Positions 8,399 through 16,488 of a stretch of DNA of 22,805 nt are shown in pieces. Position numbers and translations under genes: made by a program. The DNA is from DATJPY01 sp035506135 (GTDB lineage Bacteria > Myxococcota_A > UBA9160 > PR03). Position 1 is the stretch's first letter. The number at the start of each line of letters is the position of its first letter. The notes beneath the pieces are model-generated. The model worked only from the letters and a program-made list of their open reading frames with translations, made no database searches and was not told the origin of the DNA. The stretch lies in the NCBI GenBank assembly GCA_035506135.1, contig DATJPY010000046.1:1-22805 (forward strand), read 5' to 3'.

Positions 8399-9549
8399 GC
8401 GGTGCCTCCTTGGATCGCGAGCAGGACGAGCGCCGTCACCATCACGTTGGCGAGCGACAGCGGCAGCATGATCTTCCAGCACAGGTCCATCACCTGGTCG
8501 TAGCGCGGGCGCGGCAGCGTCCAGCGGATCTGCATCTGCAGCCAGATCATGGCGATCACCTTGACGAAGAAGGTGACGACGTGGAGCACCATGCAGAGCC
8601 CCGTCGCGAAGCCCTTGCCGAACACGGGCGTCACCGCGCCGATCAGGGTCTGCTGCGACAGCCATGGGATCGACCAGCCGCCGAGGAAGATCGCCGTCAG
8701 GAGGCCCGCGATCACCACGACCTCGATGAACTCCGACATGTAGAAGAGCCCGAAGCGCATGCCCGAGTACTCGAGGTGGTAGCCGGCGATGATCTCGGAC
8801 TCACCCTCGGGGAGATCGAAGGGCGGGCGCTTGTTCTCGGCCATCACGCAGGTGAGGAAGAGCACGAAGCCGAGCGGCTGCAGGAAGATCCCCCAGCGCG
8901 GCAGCGTGACGTGCTGGAGAACGCCCAGATCCTGGACCCAGCCGAAGTGCTGGAGGAAGCCGAAGATCCGGAAGGTCGAGTCCTGCGCCACGGCCATGTC
9001 GGTGAGGCGCAGCGTGGCGAAGCACATGAAGATGCCGACCACCGAGAGCCCCATGGTGACCTCGTAGGAGATCACCTGCGCCGACGCGCGCAGGCTCCCG
9101 ATCAACGACCAGTTGTTGTTGCTGGCCCAGCCCGCGATCACCCCGCCGTAGGCGGCGAGCGAGCTGATCGCGAAGATGAAGAGCAGCCCCCAGTCCAGGT
9201 CCGCGACCACCAAGTTCCAGGTGCTGTCGCCGAAGTGGTAGATGCCGCCGAACGGGATCACCGCGAACGATGCGATGGCCGGGATGGCGGAGATCAGCGG
9301 CGCGATCAGGTGCATCGTCCGGTTGGCGCCGAGCGGGACCACGTCCTCCTTCGAGAGCAGCTTCAGCACGTCCGCGAGCGGGTGCAGCAGGCCGAGCAGC
9401 GTGACCCCGCCGATGTCGGCGCGGTTGGCGCCGATGCGGTCCTGCATCACCGCGCTCTGCTTGCGCTCGACCCAGGTGATCACCGGGGCGAACGCCCCCA
9501 CCGCCACGCCGATGATGAAGAGCGTCTTCACGATCGCGGCGAGCAGCAT
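8395..9549 (-). CDS. nuoH: NADH-quinone oxidoreductase subunit H
   Basis: 384 residues, the membrane subunit that forms the quinone-binding chamber at the junction of the complex I arms. Diagnostic stretches are the N-terminal WVERKQSAVMQDRIGANRAD, the acidic loop RPPFDLPEGESEIIAGYHLE followed by YSGMRFGLFYMSEF, and the C-terminal WTLPRPRYDQVM. The ATG at 9549 begins immediately after the nuoG stop (TAGATG, no gap). The loop between residues about 175 and 215 (around FRIFGFLQHFGWVQDLGVLQ) looks longer than in many NuoH proteins, consistent with a total above the common 320-350. NuoH normally contacts NuoB, NuoD and NuoI, all missing from this cluster. Confidence 0.97.
   Translation of the reverse strand: MLLAAIVKTLFIIGVAVGAFAPVITWVERKQSAVMQDRIGANRADIGGVTLLGLLHPLADVLKLLSKEDVVPLGANRTMHLIAPLISAIPAIASFAVIPFGGIYHFGDSTWNLVVADLDWGLLFIFAISSLAAYGGVIAGWASNNNWSLIGSLRASAQVISYEVTMGLSVVGIFMCFATLRLTDMAVAQDSTFRIFGFLQHFGWVQDLGVLQHVTLPRWGIFLQPLGFVLFLTCVMAENKRPPFDLPEGESEIIAGYHLEYSGMRFGLFYMSEFIEVVVIAGLLTAIFLGGWSIPWLSQQTLIGAVTPVFGKGFATGLCMVLHVVTFFVKVIAMIWLQMQIRWTLPRPRYDQVMDLCWKIMLPLSLANVMVTALVLLAIQGGTA
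8405..8411 (-). promoter_or_regulatory. strong Shine-Dalgarno of nuoJ
   Basis: AAGGAGG on the minus strand, six bases before GTG at 8398, lies inside the last codons of nuoH. It fixes the nuoJ start, which uses GTG, and shows that nuoJ directly follows nuoH by design. Confidence 0.85.
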
Positions 9550-11136
9550 CTACGCCCCCGCCTTCCGGAGCGGAGTGCCCTCGGGCCCGACCGAATCGAG
9601 GTCGATCCCGGCAAAGGCCGGCGAAACCTCGGCCAGGCCCTTCGAGACGGCGCGCGCGTCGAAGGCGCCGGCGAAGCCGTCGAGGCCGAGCGCCGCGCCG
9701 AGCCGCCACAGCACCTCGCCCTCCGTGAGCGCCTCGAAGGGCGGCTCGACGGCCGGGGCCACGCGCTGCACGCGCCCCGCGTGGTTGGTGAGCGTCCCAT
9801 CCTTCTCGGCGGCGTGCCGCACCGGAAGGCTCACGTGCGCCGCCGTCTCGAGCTCCGAGTGCCTCGTGTCGAGCCAGATCAGGGTGTCGAGGCCGCGCAG
9901 GAGTTCGAGGCTCCCGGGGTGCGCGGCGAGCACGTCGGACCCGAGCGCGACGAGCCCCGCGATCGCTCCGCTCCGCACGCGCTCGAGCAGGGGCGCGGCG
10001 TCGCCGAAGCCGAGCGCGCGCGCGCCCGCCGCGTTGGCCGCCTTCTCCTCCTTGACGAGGAGCGAGTCGCCGCGGCCCCGCACCACCGCGCAGCCGGCGT
10101 GCGGAGTGCCGAGCGCCGCGAGGAAGCGCCGGAGCACCAGGAGGTCCTCGTTGGTCGCGTGCGGCGAGGCCAGCGCGCCGACCGCCTCCGCGCCCTTCGC
10201 CCGCACCACGCGCGAGAGCCGCGCCGCCGCGGCCGCGAGCGCCGCCTCGAGGGGCTGCTCCTCGAGCGCGCCGCCCTCGCCGCGCACGCGCGCGCGGGTC
10301 AGCCGATCGCTCGCTCCGATCTCCTGGTACGAGAGCCGCCCCGCGTCGCAGATCCAGGTCTCGTTGACCGCGTCGTTGCGGCGCGGCAGATAGCGATACA
10401 CGCGGTTGTTGGCGACGCCGAGGTAGACGTTGCAGCCGTTCGAGCAGCCAGTGCACACGCCCGGCACGTCCTCGAGGAACCAGACGCGGATCTTGAAGCG
10501 GAAGTCGCGCGTCGTGAGCGCACCGACCGGACAGATGTCGGCGACGTTCATGCTGTAGTCGTTGGCGAGCGGCGTGCCAGGGAACGTCTCGATCACCGAG
10601 TGATCGCCGCGCGCGAACACGCCGAGCTCGCCGGTCTTCGGGATCTCGCGGCAGAAGCGCACGCAGCGGCGACACAGGATGCAGCGCTCCTGGTCGAACA
10701 CGATGGTGGGGCCGAGGTCGACGCGCTTCTTCAGCGCGCGTCGCGGCTCCTGCGTGCGCGCGTGCGCGATTCCGTATTCGAACGCGTAGTCCTGGAGCTT
10801 GCACTCGCCCGCCTGGTCGCAGATCGGACAGTCGAGTGGATGGTTGACCAGCAGCAGCTCCATCACGCCCTCGCGCGCGGTCTTCACCCGGTCGCCCTGC
10901 GTGTGGATCTTCATGCCGTCCTGCACCTGTGTGTTGCAGGCGATCTGCAGCTTCGGCATGCCCTCGATCTCGACCTGGCACAGCCGGCACGAGCCGTCGA
11001 TCGTGAGCTTGGGATGCCAGCAGTAGTGCGGGATCTCGACGCCGTTCATGAGCACGCCGAGGTCGTCGAGCGCCTGGAGGATGGTGCGGCCCTCGGCGAC
11101 CTCGAACTCGGCTCCGTCGACCGTGATCCTCGGCAT
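9550..11136 (-). CDS. nuoG: NADH-quinone oxidoreductase subunit G, short form
   Basis: 528 residues. NuoG carries iron-sulfur clusters on the electron path from NuoF towards the quinone site in the cytoplasmic arm. In order: a [2Fe-2S] ferredoxin domain (HYCWHP, then CRLCQVEI and IACNTQ) within residues about 1-80; the His/Cys N5 motif HPLDCPICDQAGECKLQD; the N4 set CILCRRCVRFC with a later DICPVGAL; and an N7-type set CTGCSNGC with WICDAGR. The molybdopterin-oxidoreductase-like part is reduced to about 250 residues and ends soon after AEKDGTLTNHAGRVQ, whereas the E. coli protein is about 900 residues. The ATG at 11136 is 5 nt after the nuoF stop; its ribosome site is weak. Confidence 0.95.
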   Translation of the reverse strand: MPRITVDGAEFEVAEGRTILQALDDLGVLMNGVEIPHYCWHPKLTIDGSCRLCQVEIEGMPKLQIACNTQVQDGMKIHTQGDRVKTAREGVMELLLVNHPLDCPICDQAGECKLQDYAFEYGIAHARTQEPRRALKKRVDLGPTIVFDQERCILCRRCVRFCREIPKTGELGVFARGDHSVIETFPGTPLANDYSMNVADICPVGALTTRDFRFKIRVWFLEDVPGVCTGCSNGCNVYLGVANNRVYRYLPRRNDAVNETWICDAGRLSYQEIGASDRLTRARVRGEGGALEEQPLEAALAAAAARLSRVVRAKGAEAVGALASPHATNEDLLVLRRFLAALGTPHAGCAVVRGRGDSLLVKEEKAANAAGARALGFGDAAPLLERVRSGAIAGLVALGSDVLAAHPGSLELLRGLDTLIWLDTRHSELETAAHVSLPVRHAAEKDGTLTNHAGRVQRVAPAVEPPFEALTEGEVLWRLGAALGLDGFAGAFDARAVSKGLAEVSPAFAGIDLDSVGPEGTPLRKAGA

Positions 11137-11141
11137 CCGGT

Positions 11142-12437
11142 CTACAGCTCGAAGCTCTGCGGGAAGGGGCACTTCCCGTGCTTCACGTGCTCCTCGAAGT
11201 CGGCGCGGAAGTGGCGCAACAGGCCCTGGATCGGCCAGGCCGCCGCGTCGGCGAAGGCGCAGATCGTCTGCCCCTCCATCTTCCCGGCCACGTCGAGCAG
11301 GATGTCGAGGTCGGCGGGCGATCCCGCTCCGCGCTCGATGCGCTGCACGATCTTGTGGATCCAGCCGGTTCCCTCGCGGCACTGCGTGCACTGGCCGCAG
11401 GACTCGTCGCGGAAGAAGTACGCGATCACGCACGCGGTGCGCACCATGCAGGTGGTGTCGTCGAGCACCATGACTCCGCCGGTGCCCAGCATGGTCTTGC
11501 GCTCGCGCAGCGACTCGTTCGCCATCGGCACGTCGAGCTGCGAGGCCGGCAGGATCGGCATCGACATGCCGCCCGGGATCACGCCCTTGACGCGGCGTCC
11601 CTCGAGCGGCCCGCCGGCGTGCTGGAAGACGATCTCGTCGAGGCGGGTGCCGAGCGGAAGCTCATACAGGCCGGGGCGACGCACCTGGCCCGATACGCCG
11701 AACAGCGTCGTCCCGGGGCTCTTCTCGGTGCCGAAGCCGCGGAACCAGGCCGCGCCGTGGCGCAGGATGTGCGGCACGTGCGAGAAGGTCTCGACGTTGT
11801 TCACCGTGGTCGGCATGCCGAAGGCGCCGTGCTGTGCGGGGAAGGGAGGCTTCTTGCGCGGCTGGGCCTTCTTGCCCTCGAGCGACTCGAGCAGCCCGGT
11901 CTCCTCGCCCGCGATGTAGGCGCCGGCGCCGAGCATCAGCACCACGTCGTGCGAGAATTTCGAGCCGAGCAGATTCGCGCCGAGCAGGCCCGCCGCGTAG
12001 GCCTCGTCGATCGCGTGCTGCACGCAGCGCCCGGCCTGCGCGTACTCGCCGCGCACGTAGATGAAGGTCTTCTCGGCGCCGGTCGCCCAGGCTCCGATCA
12101 GGATCCCCTCGAGCATCTGGTGCGGGGCGCGCTCGAGCAGGAGGCGGTCCTTGAAGGAGCCCGGTTCGGACTCGTCGGCGTTGCACACCAGGTACTTGGG
12201 CTTGTCGCCGCCCTTGGGCATGAACGACCACTTGAGCCCGGTCGAAAAGCCGGCGCCGCCGCGGCCCTGGAGGCCGGCGTCCTTCACCAGCTCGGTCACC
12301 TGCTCGGGGGTCATCTCGGCGACCGCGCGGCGCGCCGCCTCGTAGCCGCCGCGGCGTCGATAGCCCGCGAGCGTGGCGAAGTCGTCGGCGGCGCAGTGCT
12401 CGGTCAGGTAGCTCGTCACCCAGGGAGCCGACTGCAC
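11142..12437 (-). CDS. nuoF: NADH-quinone oxidoreductase subunit F (NADH-binding, FMN, N3)
   Basis: 431 residues, normal length. NuoF binds NADH and FMN and passes electrons to the [4Fe-4S] cluster N3. The nucleotide-binding loop GRGGAGFSTGLKWSFMP and CNADESEPGSFKDR are present, as are GAGAYIAGEETGLLESLEG and the N3 motif SCGQCTQCREGTGW with the later TICAFADAAAWP cysteine. The GTG start at 12437 lies 4 nt after the nuoE stop; no ATG is available nearby and the ribosome site is weak, so coupling to nuoE is likely. Together with nuoE and nuoG it makes the full NADH-oxidising module, so this complex is an NADH-type enzyme and not an F420H2- or ferredoxin-only form. Confidence 0.97.
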   Translation of the reverse strand: MQSAPWVTSYLTEHCAADDFATLAGYRRRGGYEAARRAVAEMTPEQVTELVKDAGLQGRGGAGFSTGLKWSFMPKGGDKPKYLVCNADESEPGSFKDRLLLERAPHQMLEGILIGAWATGAEKTFIYVRGEYAQAGRCVQHAIDEAYAAGLLGANLLGSKFSHDVVLMLGAGAYIAGEETGLLESLEGKKAQPRKKPPFPAQHGAFGMPTTVNNVETFSHVPHILRHGAAWFRGFGTEKSPGTTLFGVSGQVRRPGLYELPLGTRLDEIVFQHAGGPLEGRRVKGVIPGGMSMPILPASQLDVPMANESLRERKTMLGTGGVMVLDDTTCMVRTACVIAYFFRDESCGQCTQCREGTGWIHKIVQRIERGAGSPADLDILLDVAGKMEGQTICAFADAAAWPIQGLLRHFRADFEEHVKHGKCPFPQSFEL

Positions 12438-12441
12438 GTCG

Positions 12442-12909
12442 TCACCGAAGCGCGTCGAGGATCTGCTTCGCCTTCGCGGCGTCGAGATCCTCGTGATAGA
12501 CGTCGTCGACGCGCATCATCGGCGCCCACGCGCAGGCGCCGAGACACTCCTCGTGTCCGAGCGTGATGCGGCCGTCGGCGCTGGTCCCTCCCGCCTCCAC
12601 CCCGAGGTGGTGCTCGAGCTCGCGCAGGAGCTCGCGCGCGCCGCGCAGCGAGCACGGCAGGTTGGTGCACACCCGCACCTGATGGCGACCCTGCGGGCGA
12701 TCGAAGAACATGTTGTAGAAGCTCACCACCTCCATCACCTCGACGGGATGGAGGTCGAAGAGCGCGGCGATCTCGGCGGCGGTGTCCGGTGCGATGTGGC
12801 CGAGGTCCTTCTGGACCAGGTGCAGCGCGCTGAGCAGCGCGCCGCGGCGGCGCGGGTACTTGGCCGCCTCGGCGTCGATGCGCGCCCGCGTCTCGGCGGA
12901 GATCACCAT
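12442..12909 (-). CDS. nuoE: NADH-quinone oxidoreductase subunit E ([2Fe-2S] N1a)
   Basis: 155 residues, a thioredoxin-fold ferredoxin that is part of the NADH-oxidising module. The four ligands of cluster N1a are visible as CTNLPC and, about 40 residues later, ECLGAC. The helical N-terminal half contains the usual ALLSALHLVQKDLGHIA and VVSFYNMFF motifs. The start is ATG at 12909, overlapping the nuoA stop by 7 nt; GTG at 12906 is an alternative differing by one residue. It directly follows nuoA; in the standard operon nuoB, nuoC and nuoD would lie between them. nuoF follows after 4 nt. Confidence 0.96.
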   Translation of the reverse strand: MVISAETRARIDAEAAKYPRRRGALLSALHLVQKDLGHIAPDTAAEIAALFDLHPVEVMEVVSFYNMFFDRPQGRHQVRVCTNLPCSLRGARELLRELEHHLGVEAGGTSADGRITLGHEECLGACAWAPMMRVDDVYHEDLDAAKAKQILDALR

Positions 12910-13256
12910 TCGAGCGCGCCCTTGAGCCACACGTAGGCGAGGCCGGCTGCGAGCACCGCGACGAAGGTCGCCATCTCGACGAAGCCGAACCAGCCCAGCT
13001 CGCGGAAGAGCGCGCCCCACGGGTAGAGAAACACCGCCTCGACGTCGAACAGGATGAAGAGCATCGCAACGATGTAGAACTTCACCGAGTACCGCTGGTG
13101 CGGGGAGACGATGGGCTTCTCGCCGCACTCGAAGGGCTCGAGCTTCTCGGTGAAGCGCCGCCGTGGCCCGAGCACGAGGTGGACGCCGAGCAGCGCGCTG
13201 GCGAGGACCGTCGACACCAGGAGGATCACGACGGCGCCGGTGTACTCGGCGAGCAT
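12903..13256 (-). CDS. nuoA: NADH-quinone oxidoreductase subunit A
   Basis: 117 residues, the ND3-type membrane subunit at the junction of the complex I arms, with three transmembrane helices. The loop motif KLEPFECGEKPIVSPHQRYSVKFYI holds the conserved Cys next to the quinone channel, and ILFDVEAVFLYPW is the TM2 signature with its acidic residues. The ATG at 13256 (MLAEYTGAVV) follows GAGAGGAAG at close spacing. The frame extends upstream to 13313, but that stretch is Arg/Pro/Gly-rich and not NuoA-like. This is the first gene of the operon; its promoter should lie between 13257 and 13424, a region shared with divergent gpsA. Confidence 0.96.
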   Translation of the reverse strand: MLAEYTGAVVILLVSTVLASALLGVHLVLGPRRRFTEKLEPFECGEKPIVSPHQRYSVKFYIVAMLFILFDVEAVFLYPWGALFRELGWFGFVEMATFVAVLAAGLAYVWLKGALEW

Positions 13257-13276
13257 GCTTCCTCTCCCGGTCGGAC

Positions 13277-13301
13277 CCCGATCGAGCGGACCTCGATCGG
13301 G
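13277..13301. repeat. 10-bp-arm inverted repeat in the nuo leader
   Basis: CCCGATCGAG and CTCGATCGGG are perfect reverse complements separated by five bases, centred 33 bases upstream of the nuoA start. It could be an operator or a leader hairpin of the nuo mRNA. It does not match the Rex (TTGTGAA-type) or FNR consensus. Confidence 0.55.
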
Positions 13302-13424
13302 CGCGATCGGCAAGCGGGCCGGAATTCCAGCGGAAAGGCGCGCGGAAGCTAGCCGTGGCCCGAGGGGGAGTCAACGCGATTTCGGCACGCTGCCGGCTCG
13401 GTGTTGCATGATAGAGTCGGGAGC

Positions 13425-14432
13425 ATGGGCGTCCGGATCGGCGTGCTCGGTGCCGGAAGCTTCGGCAGCTGTCTCGCGATCCTGTGCGCCGACCGGGGCC
13501 ACGACGTCGCGCTGTGGGCGCGCGACCCGGTGCTCGCGGCGGCGCTGGCGCGCGATCGGCGCAACCCCCGCTACCTGAAGGAGGTCGAGCTCCCGCGCTC
13601 GATCCGCGTCACCTCGGAGCTGCCCGAGGCCCTGGCGGACCGCGAGATGGTGATCCTCTCCGTCCCGAGCCACGCGGTGCGCGAGGTGATGGCACGCGCC
13701 GCGCTCGTCGTCCCCGCCGAGGCGCTGCTGGTCTCCACGGTGAAGGGCCTCGAGCTCGGGACGGGCAAGACGATGAACGCGGTGCTCGAGGAGGTGCTGC
13801 CCGAGGTGCACCACCCGCGGCTCACCTACCTCTCGGGGCCCTCCTTCGCCCACGAGATCGCCCGCCACAAGGCCACCGTGGTCACCATCGCATGCCGCGA
13901 GGAGGCGTACGCCATCGCGGTGCAGAGCCATCTCTCCTCCCCGTGGTTCCGGTGCTACTCGGACACCGACGTGATCGGGGTCGAGCTGGGCGGCGCGCTC
14001 AAGAACGTGATCGCGATCGCCACTGGGATCTCGGACGGCCTCGGATTCGGCGACAACGCCCGCGCGGCCACGATGACGCGTGGGCTCGCCGAGATCCGGC
14101 GGCTCGGCACCCGGCTCGGCGCCAACCCGCTCACCTTCCTCGGGCTCGCGGGCATGGGCGACCTGGTGCTCACCTGCACCGGCGACCTCTCGCGCAACCG
14201 GCGCGTGGGCATCGGGCTCGGGCAGGGCCGCAAGCTGCCCGAGATCCTCACCGAGATCGGCGAGGTCGCCGAGGGCGTGCGCACCACCTACGCGGCGTGC
14301 GAGCTGGCCGCGCGCCTCGGTGTCGACATGCCGATCGCGCAAGGCGTCCGAGCGCTCCTCGAGGGCGAGGTGGACCCCCGTGCCGGCGCGGTCCAGCTCC
14401 TGACCCGCCAGCTCCGCAGCGAGAAGGATTAG
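13425..14432 (+). CDS. gpsA: NAD(P)-dependent glycerol-3-phosphate dehydrogenase
   Basis: 335 residues, typical for GpsA. It reduces dihydroxyacetone phosphate to sn-glycerol 3-phosphate, the backbone for phospholipid synthesis, in the cytoplasm. The Rossmann motif is GVLGAGSFGS at the N-terminus. Other family signatures are VSTVKGLEL, YLSGPSFAHEIA, the catalytic-Lys segment GGALKNVIAIATGISDGLGFG, and GLAGMGDLVLTC. The ATG at 13425 was preferred over an in-frame GTG at 13401 because the Rossmann strand normally begins two to four residues after Met. A TGATAGAGT sequence ends at 13417, only 7 nt before the ATG; if it is an extended -10 element the mRNA would be nearly leaderless, which is speculative. 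It is divergent from the nuo operon. Confidence 0.96.
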   Translation: MGVRIGVLGAGSFGSCLAILCADRGHDVALWARDPVLAAALARDRRNPRYLKEVELPRSIRVTSELPEALADREMVILSVPSHAVREVMARAALVVPAEALLVSTVKGLELGTGKTMNAVLEEVLPEVHHPRLTYLSGPSFAHEIARHKATVVTIACREEAYAIAVQSHLSSPWFRCYSDTDVIGVELGGALKNVIAIATGISDGLGFGDNARAATMTRGLAEIRRLGTRLGANPLTFLGLAGMGDLVLTCTGDLSRNRRVGIGLGQGRKLPEILTEIGEVAEGVRTTYAACELAARLGVDMPIAQGVRALLEGEVDPRAGAVQLLTRQLRSEKD

Positions 14433-14494
14433 CGAACGCGTTCTCTTTCTCCTGCGGCCGTCCGCGGCGGCTCGCTCGCTGGATTCCCGCATGC

Positions 14495-14500
14495 TATCGT
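14495..14500 (+). promoter_or_regulatory. possible extended -10 element before the iron permease gene
   Basis: TGC-TATCGT (14492-14500) resembles an extended -10 (TGnTATnnT). No good -35 is visible. Transcription would start near 14507, inside the Fur-like dyad. This is a weak prediction. Confidence 0.3.
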
Positions 14501-14501
14501 C

Positions 14502-14520
14502 GAAAACGAATTTCATTTTC
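14502..14520. promoter_or_regulatory. Fur-box-like dyad upstream of the FTR1 permease gene
   Basis: GAAAACGAATTTCATTTTC is a 19-bp inverted repeat with one mismatch class per arm (16 of 18 arm bases pair). It matches 13 of 19 positions of the classical Fur consensus GATAATGATAATCATTATC and has the same length and symmetry. It is a conspicuous AT-rich island in GC-rich DNA and ends 13 nt before the GTG of a predicted iron permease. Repression by iron-loaded Fur is therefore a sound inference, not yet shown. Confidence 0.6.
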
Positions 14521-14533
14521 AACCGAGGCGGGC

Positions 14534-16483
14534 GTGTCTGCAGCCGGATCGCGTCGGACCCTCGCTCTCCTCGGCGCCGCCCTCGCGGTCGCCGCCGCAG
14601 CACACGCCACGGGGGCCGAGCCTCCCGGCGCCGACGACGCGCAGCGCGCCATCCACCTGCTCGACTACGTCGCGGTCGACTACGCCGGGGCAGTTCGCGA
14701 CGGCGCCGTCACCAGCGAGACCGAGTACGCCGAGCAGCTCGAGTTCGCGGAGAGGCTCCACGGGCACTTCGAGAAGCTGGGGATCGCCCCGTCGGATCCG
14801 CTCGCCCGCTCGCTCGCCGAGCTCGACACCGCCCTGCACGCCCGCGCGCCGGCCGACGACGTCGCCCGCCGCGCACGTGCGCTCGGGGTCGCGCTGCGCG
14901 ACCGCTTCCCGGTCCCCTCCGTGCCCCCGCGGCTGCCGTCCATCGAGGCTGGCCGCAAGCTCTACACCGAGACGTGTGCGCCGTGCCACGGTGCGACGGG
15001 GCGCGGCGACGGCCCTGCCGCGGCCGGCCTCGACCCGCGGCCTGCCAACCTCGCCAATCCGGACCGCATGCGCAGGCTCTCACCCTTCGCGCTCTACGGC
15101 ACCATCAGCCTCGGCGTCGAGGGGACCGCGATGGCGCCCTTCGCCCCGCGCTTCGACGACGCGGAGCGCTGGGACCTCGCCTTCTACGTGGGCTCGCTGG
15201 CCCTCGACCCCGACCAGGTCGCGCGCGGCCGGCGGCTCGCGGCGGACGCCGCCGCGCATCCCGCGCTCGCCGTCCCCGACCTCGAGACGCTCGCGCATCG
15301 CGCGGAGTCCGAGGTCGAGGAGCCGGATGCAGCGGCGCTGCTCACCTGGCTGCGCGCGCATCCCGAGGAGCTCGGGCGGAGCGAGCTCTCGCTCGCGTCG
15401 GCGCGCAGCCAGCTCGACGCGTCGTGGGCCGCGCTCGCGGCCGGCCAACGGGCGCACGCCGTCGATCTCGCCGTCTCCGCCTACCTGGACGGCTTCGAGC
15501 CGGTCGAGCCCGCGCTCGGCGCGGTCGATCCCGCGATGCGCAGCTCGGTCGAGCAGGCGTTCCAGCGCTATCGATCCGCGCTGCAGGGAGACCGCCCGGC
15601 CGCGGAGATCGAGCCGCTCTACGCGGGCCTGCGCCAGGACCTCGCGCGCGTCGAGGAGCGCCTCGAGGGCGGCCGCCTCGGCCCCACCGGGGCTTTCGTT
15701 GCCTCGCTCACGATCCTGGCGCGCGAGGGGCTGGAGGCGGTGCTCCTCGTGGTGGCGCTCGCGACCGTGGTCGCCCGGGCCGGCCGACGCGACGCGCTCC
15801 GCTGGATCCACAGCGGCTGGGTGGCGGCGCTCTTCGCCGGTGCGGCGACGTGGTGGGCAGCGGGGCGGCTGGTCGAGATCAGCGGCGCGAGCCGGGAGGT
15901 GGTCGAGGGCCTCTCCGCGCTCGGCGCCACCGCCATCCTTTTCTACGTGAGCTACTGGCTGGTCTCCAAGGCCGAGGCCGCGCGCTGGCAGGCGTTCCTG
16001 GACGGCCGCATGAAGACGGCGCTCTCGCGCGGCTCGCTCGGGATGCTGGCGATGGTCTCCTTCGTCGCCGTCTATCGCGAGTGCTTCGAGACGGTCCTGT
16101 TCTACGAAGCCCTCGCCTCCGAGGCGGGGCCGGGCGGGTCGCACGCGATCGCGGCCGGCGTCGGAGCGGGCGCGGCCCTGCTCGGGGTCCTCGCGCTCGG
16201 TGTGTTCCGCTTCGGCCAGCGCCTTCCGATGCGGCGCTTCTTCGCGGTGAGCTCGCTCTTCCTCTACGCGCTCGCGGTGGTCATGGCGGGGCACGGGGTC
16301 GCCGCCCTTCAGGAGGCGGGCTGGCTCCCGGCGACATCGCTACCGTTCGTGCGGCTCGAGTGGCTCGGCATCTACCCGACCGCCGAGGGCCTCGGGCTGC
16401 AGGGCGCCCTCGCGCTGGCCGCGCTCCTCGCGCTGCCGCGACGCGCGAGCGGGTCCAAGCAGGAGCAGGCCGCCGGAGGGTGA
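14534..16483 (+). CDS. secreted cytochrome c-FTR1 family iron permease fusion
   Basis: 649 residues. A signal peptide (MSAAGSRRTLALLGAALAVA) precedes a helical region and a mono-haem cytochrome c domain with CAPCH at about 148-152 and a likely axial Met in GTAMAPF near 200. After a helical linker (about 230-385) comes an FTR1 permease of about seven helices, holding both iron-binding RExxE motifs: REGLE near 397 and RECFE near 515. FTR1 permeases of the EfeU type import iron after oxidation of Fe(II); in fused forms the cytochrome may accept or relay that electron in the periplasm. GTG at 14534 is the best start: it has GAGGCGG upstream and begins the signal peptide, and no suitable ATG precedes it in frame. 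A Fur-like dyad lies directly upstream, and a lipoprotein gene follows 5 nt after the stop. Confidence 0.92.
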   Translation: MSAAGSRRTLALLGAALAVAAAAHATGAEPPGADDAQRAIHLLDYVAVDYAGAVRDGAVTSETEYAEQLEFAERLHGHFEKLGIAPSDPLARSLAELDTALHARAPADDVARRARALGVALRDRFPVPSVPPRLPSIEAGRKLYTETCAPCHGATGRGDGPAAAGLDPRPANLANPDRMRRLSPFALYGTISLGVEGTAMAPFAPRFDDAERWDLAFYVGSLALDPDQVARGRRLAADAAAHPALAVPDLETLAHRAESEVEEPDAAALLTWLRAHPEELGRSELSLASARSQLDASWAALAAGQRAHAVDLAVSAYLDGFEPVEPALGAVDPAMRSSVEQAFQRYRSALQGDRPAAEIEPLYAGLRQDLARVEERLEGGRLGPTGAFVASLTILAREGLEAVLLVVALATVVARAGRRDALRWIHSGWVAALFAGAATWWAAGRLVEISGASREVVEGLSALGATAILFYVSYWLVSKAEAARWQAFLDGRMKTALSRGSLGMLAMVSFVAVYRECFETVLFYEALASEAGPGGSHAIAAGVGAGAALLGVLALGVFRFGQRLPMRRFFAVSSLFLYALAVVMAGHGVAALQEAGWLPATSLPFVRLEWLGIYPTAEGLGLQGALALAALLALPRRASGSKQEQAAGG

Positions 16484-16488
16484 GCGCG

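Noticed and set aside
8410..11919. A long plus-strand open frame antisense to nuoH, nuoG and nuoF
   Set aside because: Its translation is rich in Arg, His, Glu and Ala with no domain, and it lies exactly opposite well-conserved nuo genes. Such frames arise from GC-rich third positions.
13484..14533. Upstream extension of the FTR1 fusion frame through gpsA
   Set aside because: That stretch is a +2 shadow of gpsA. The GTG at 14534 begins a good signal peptide and follows the regulatory dyad.
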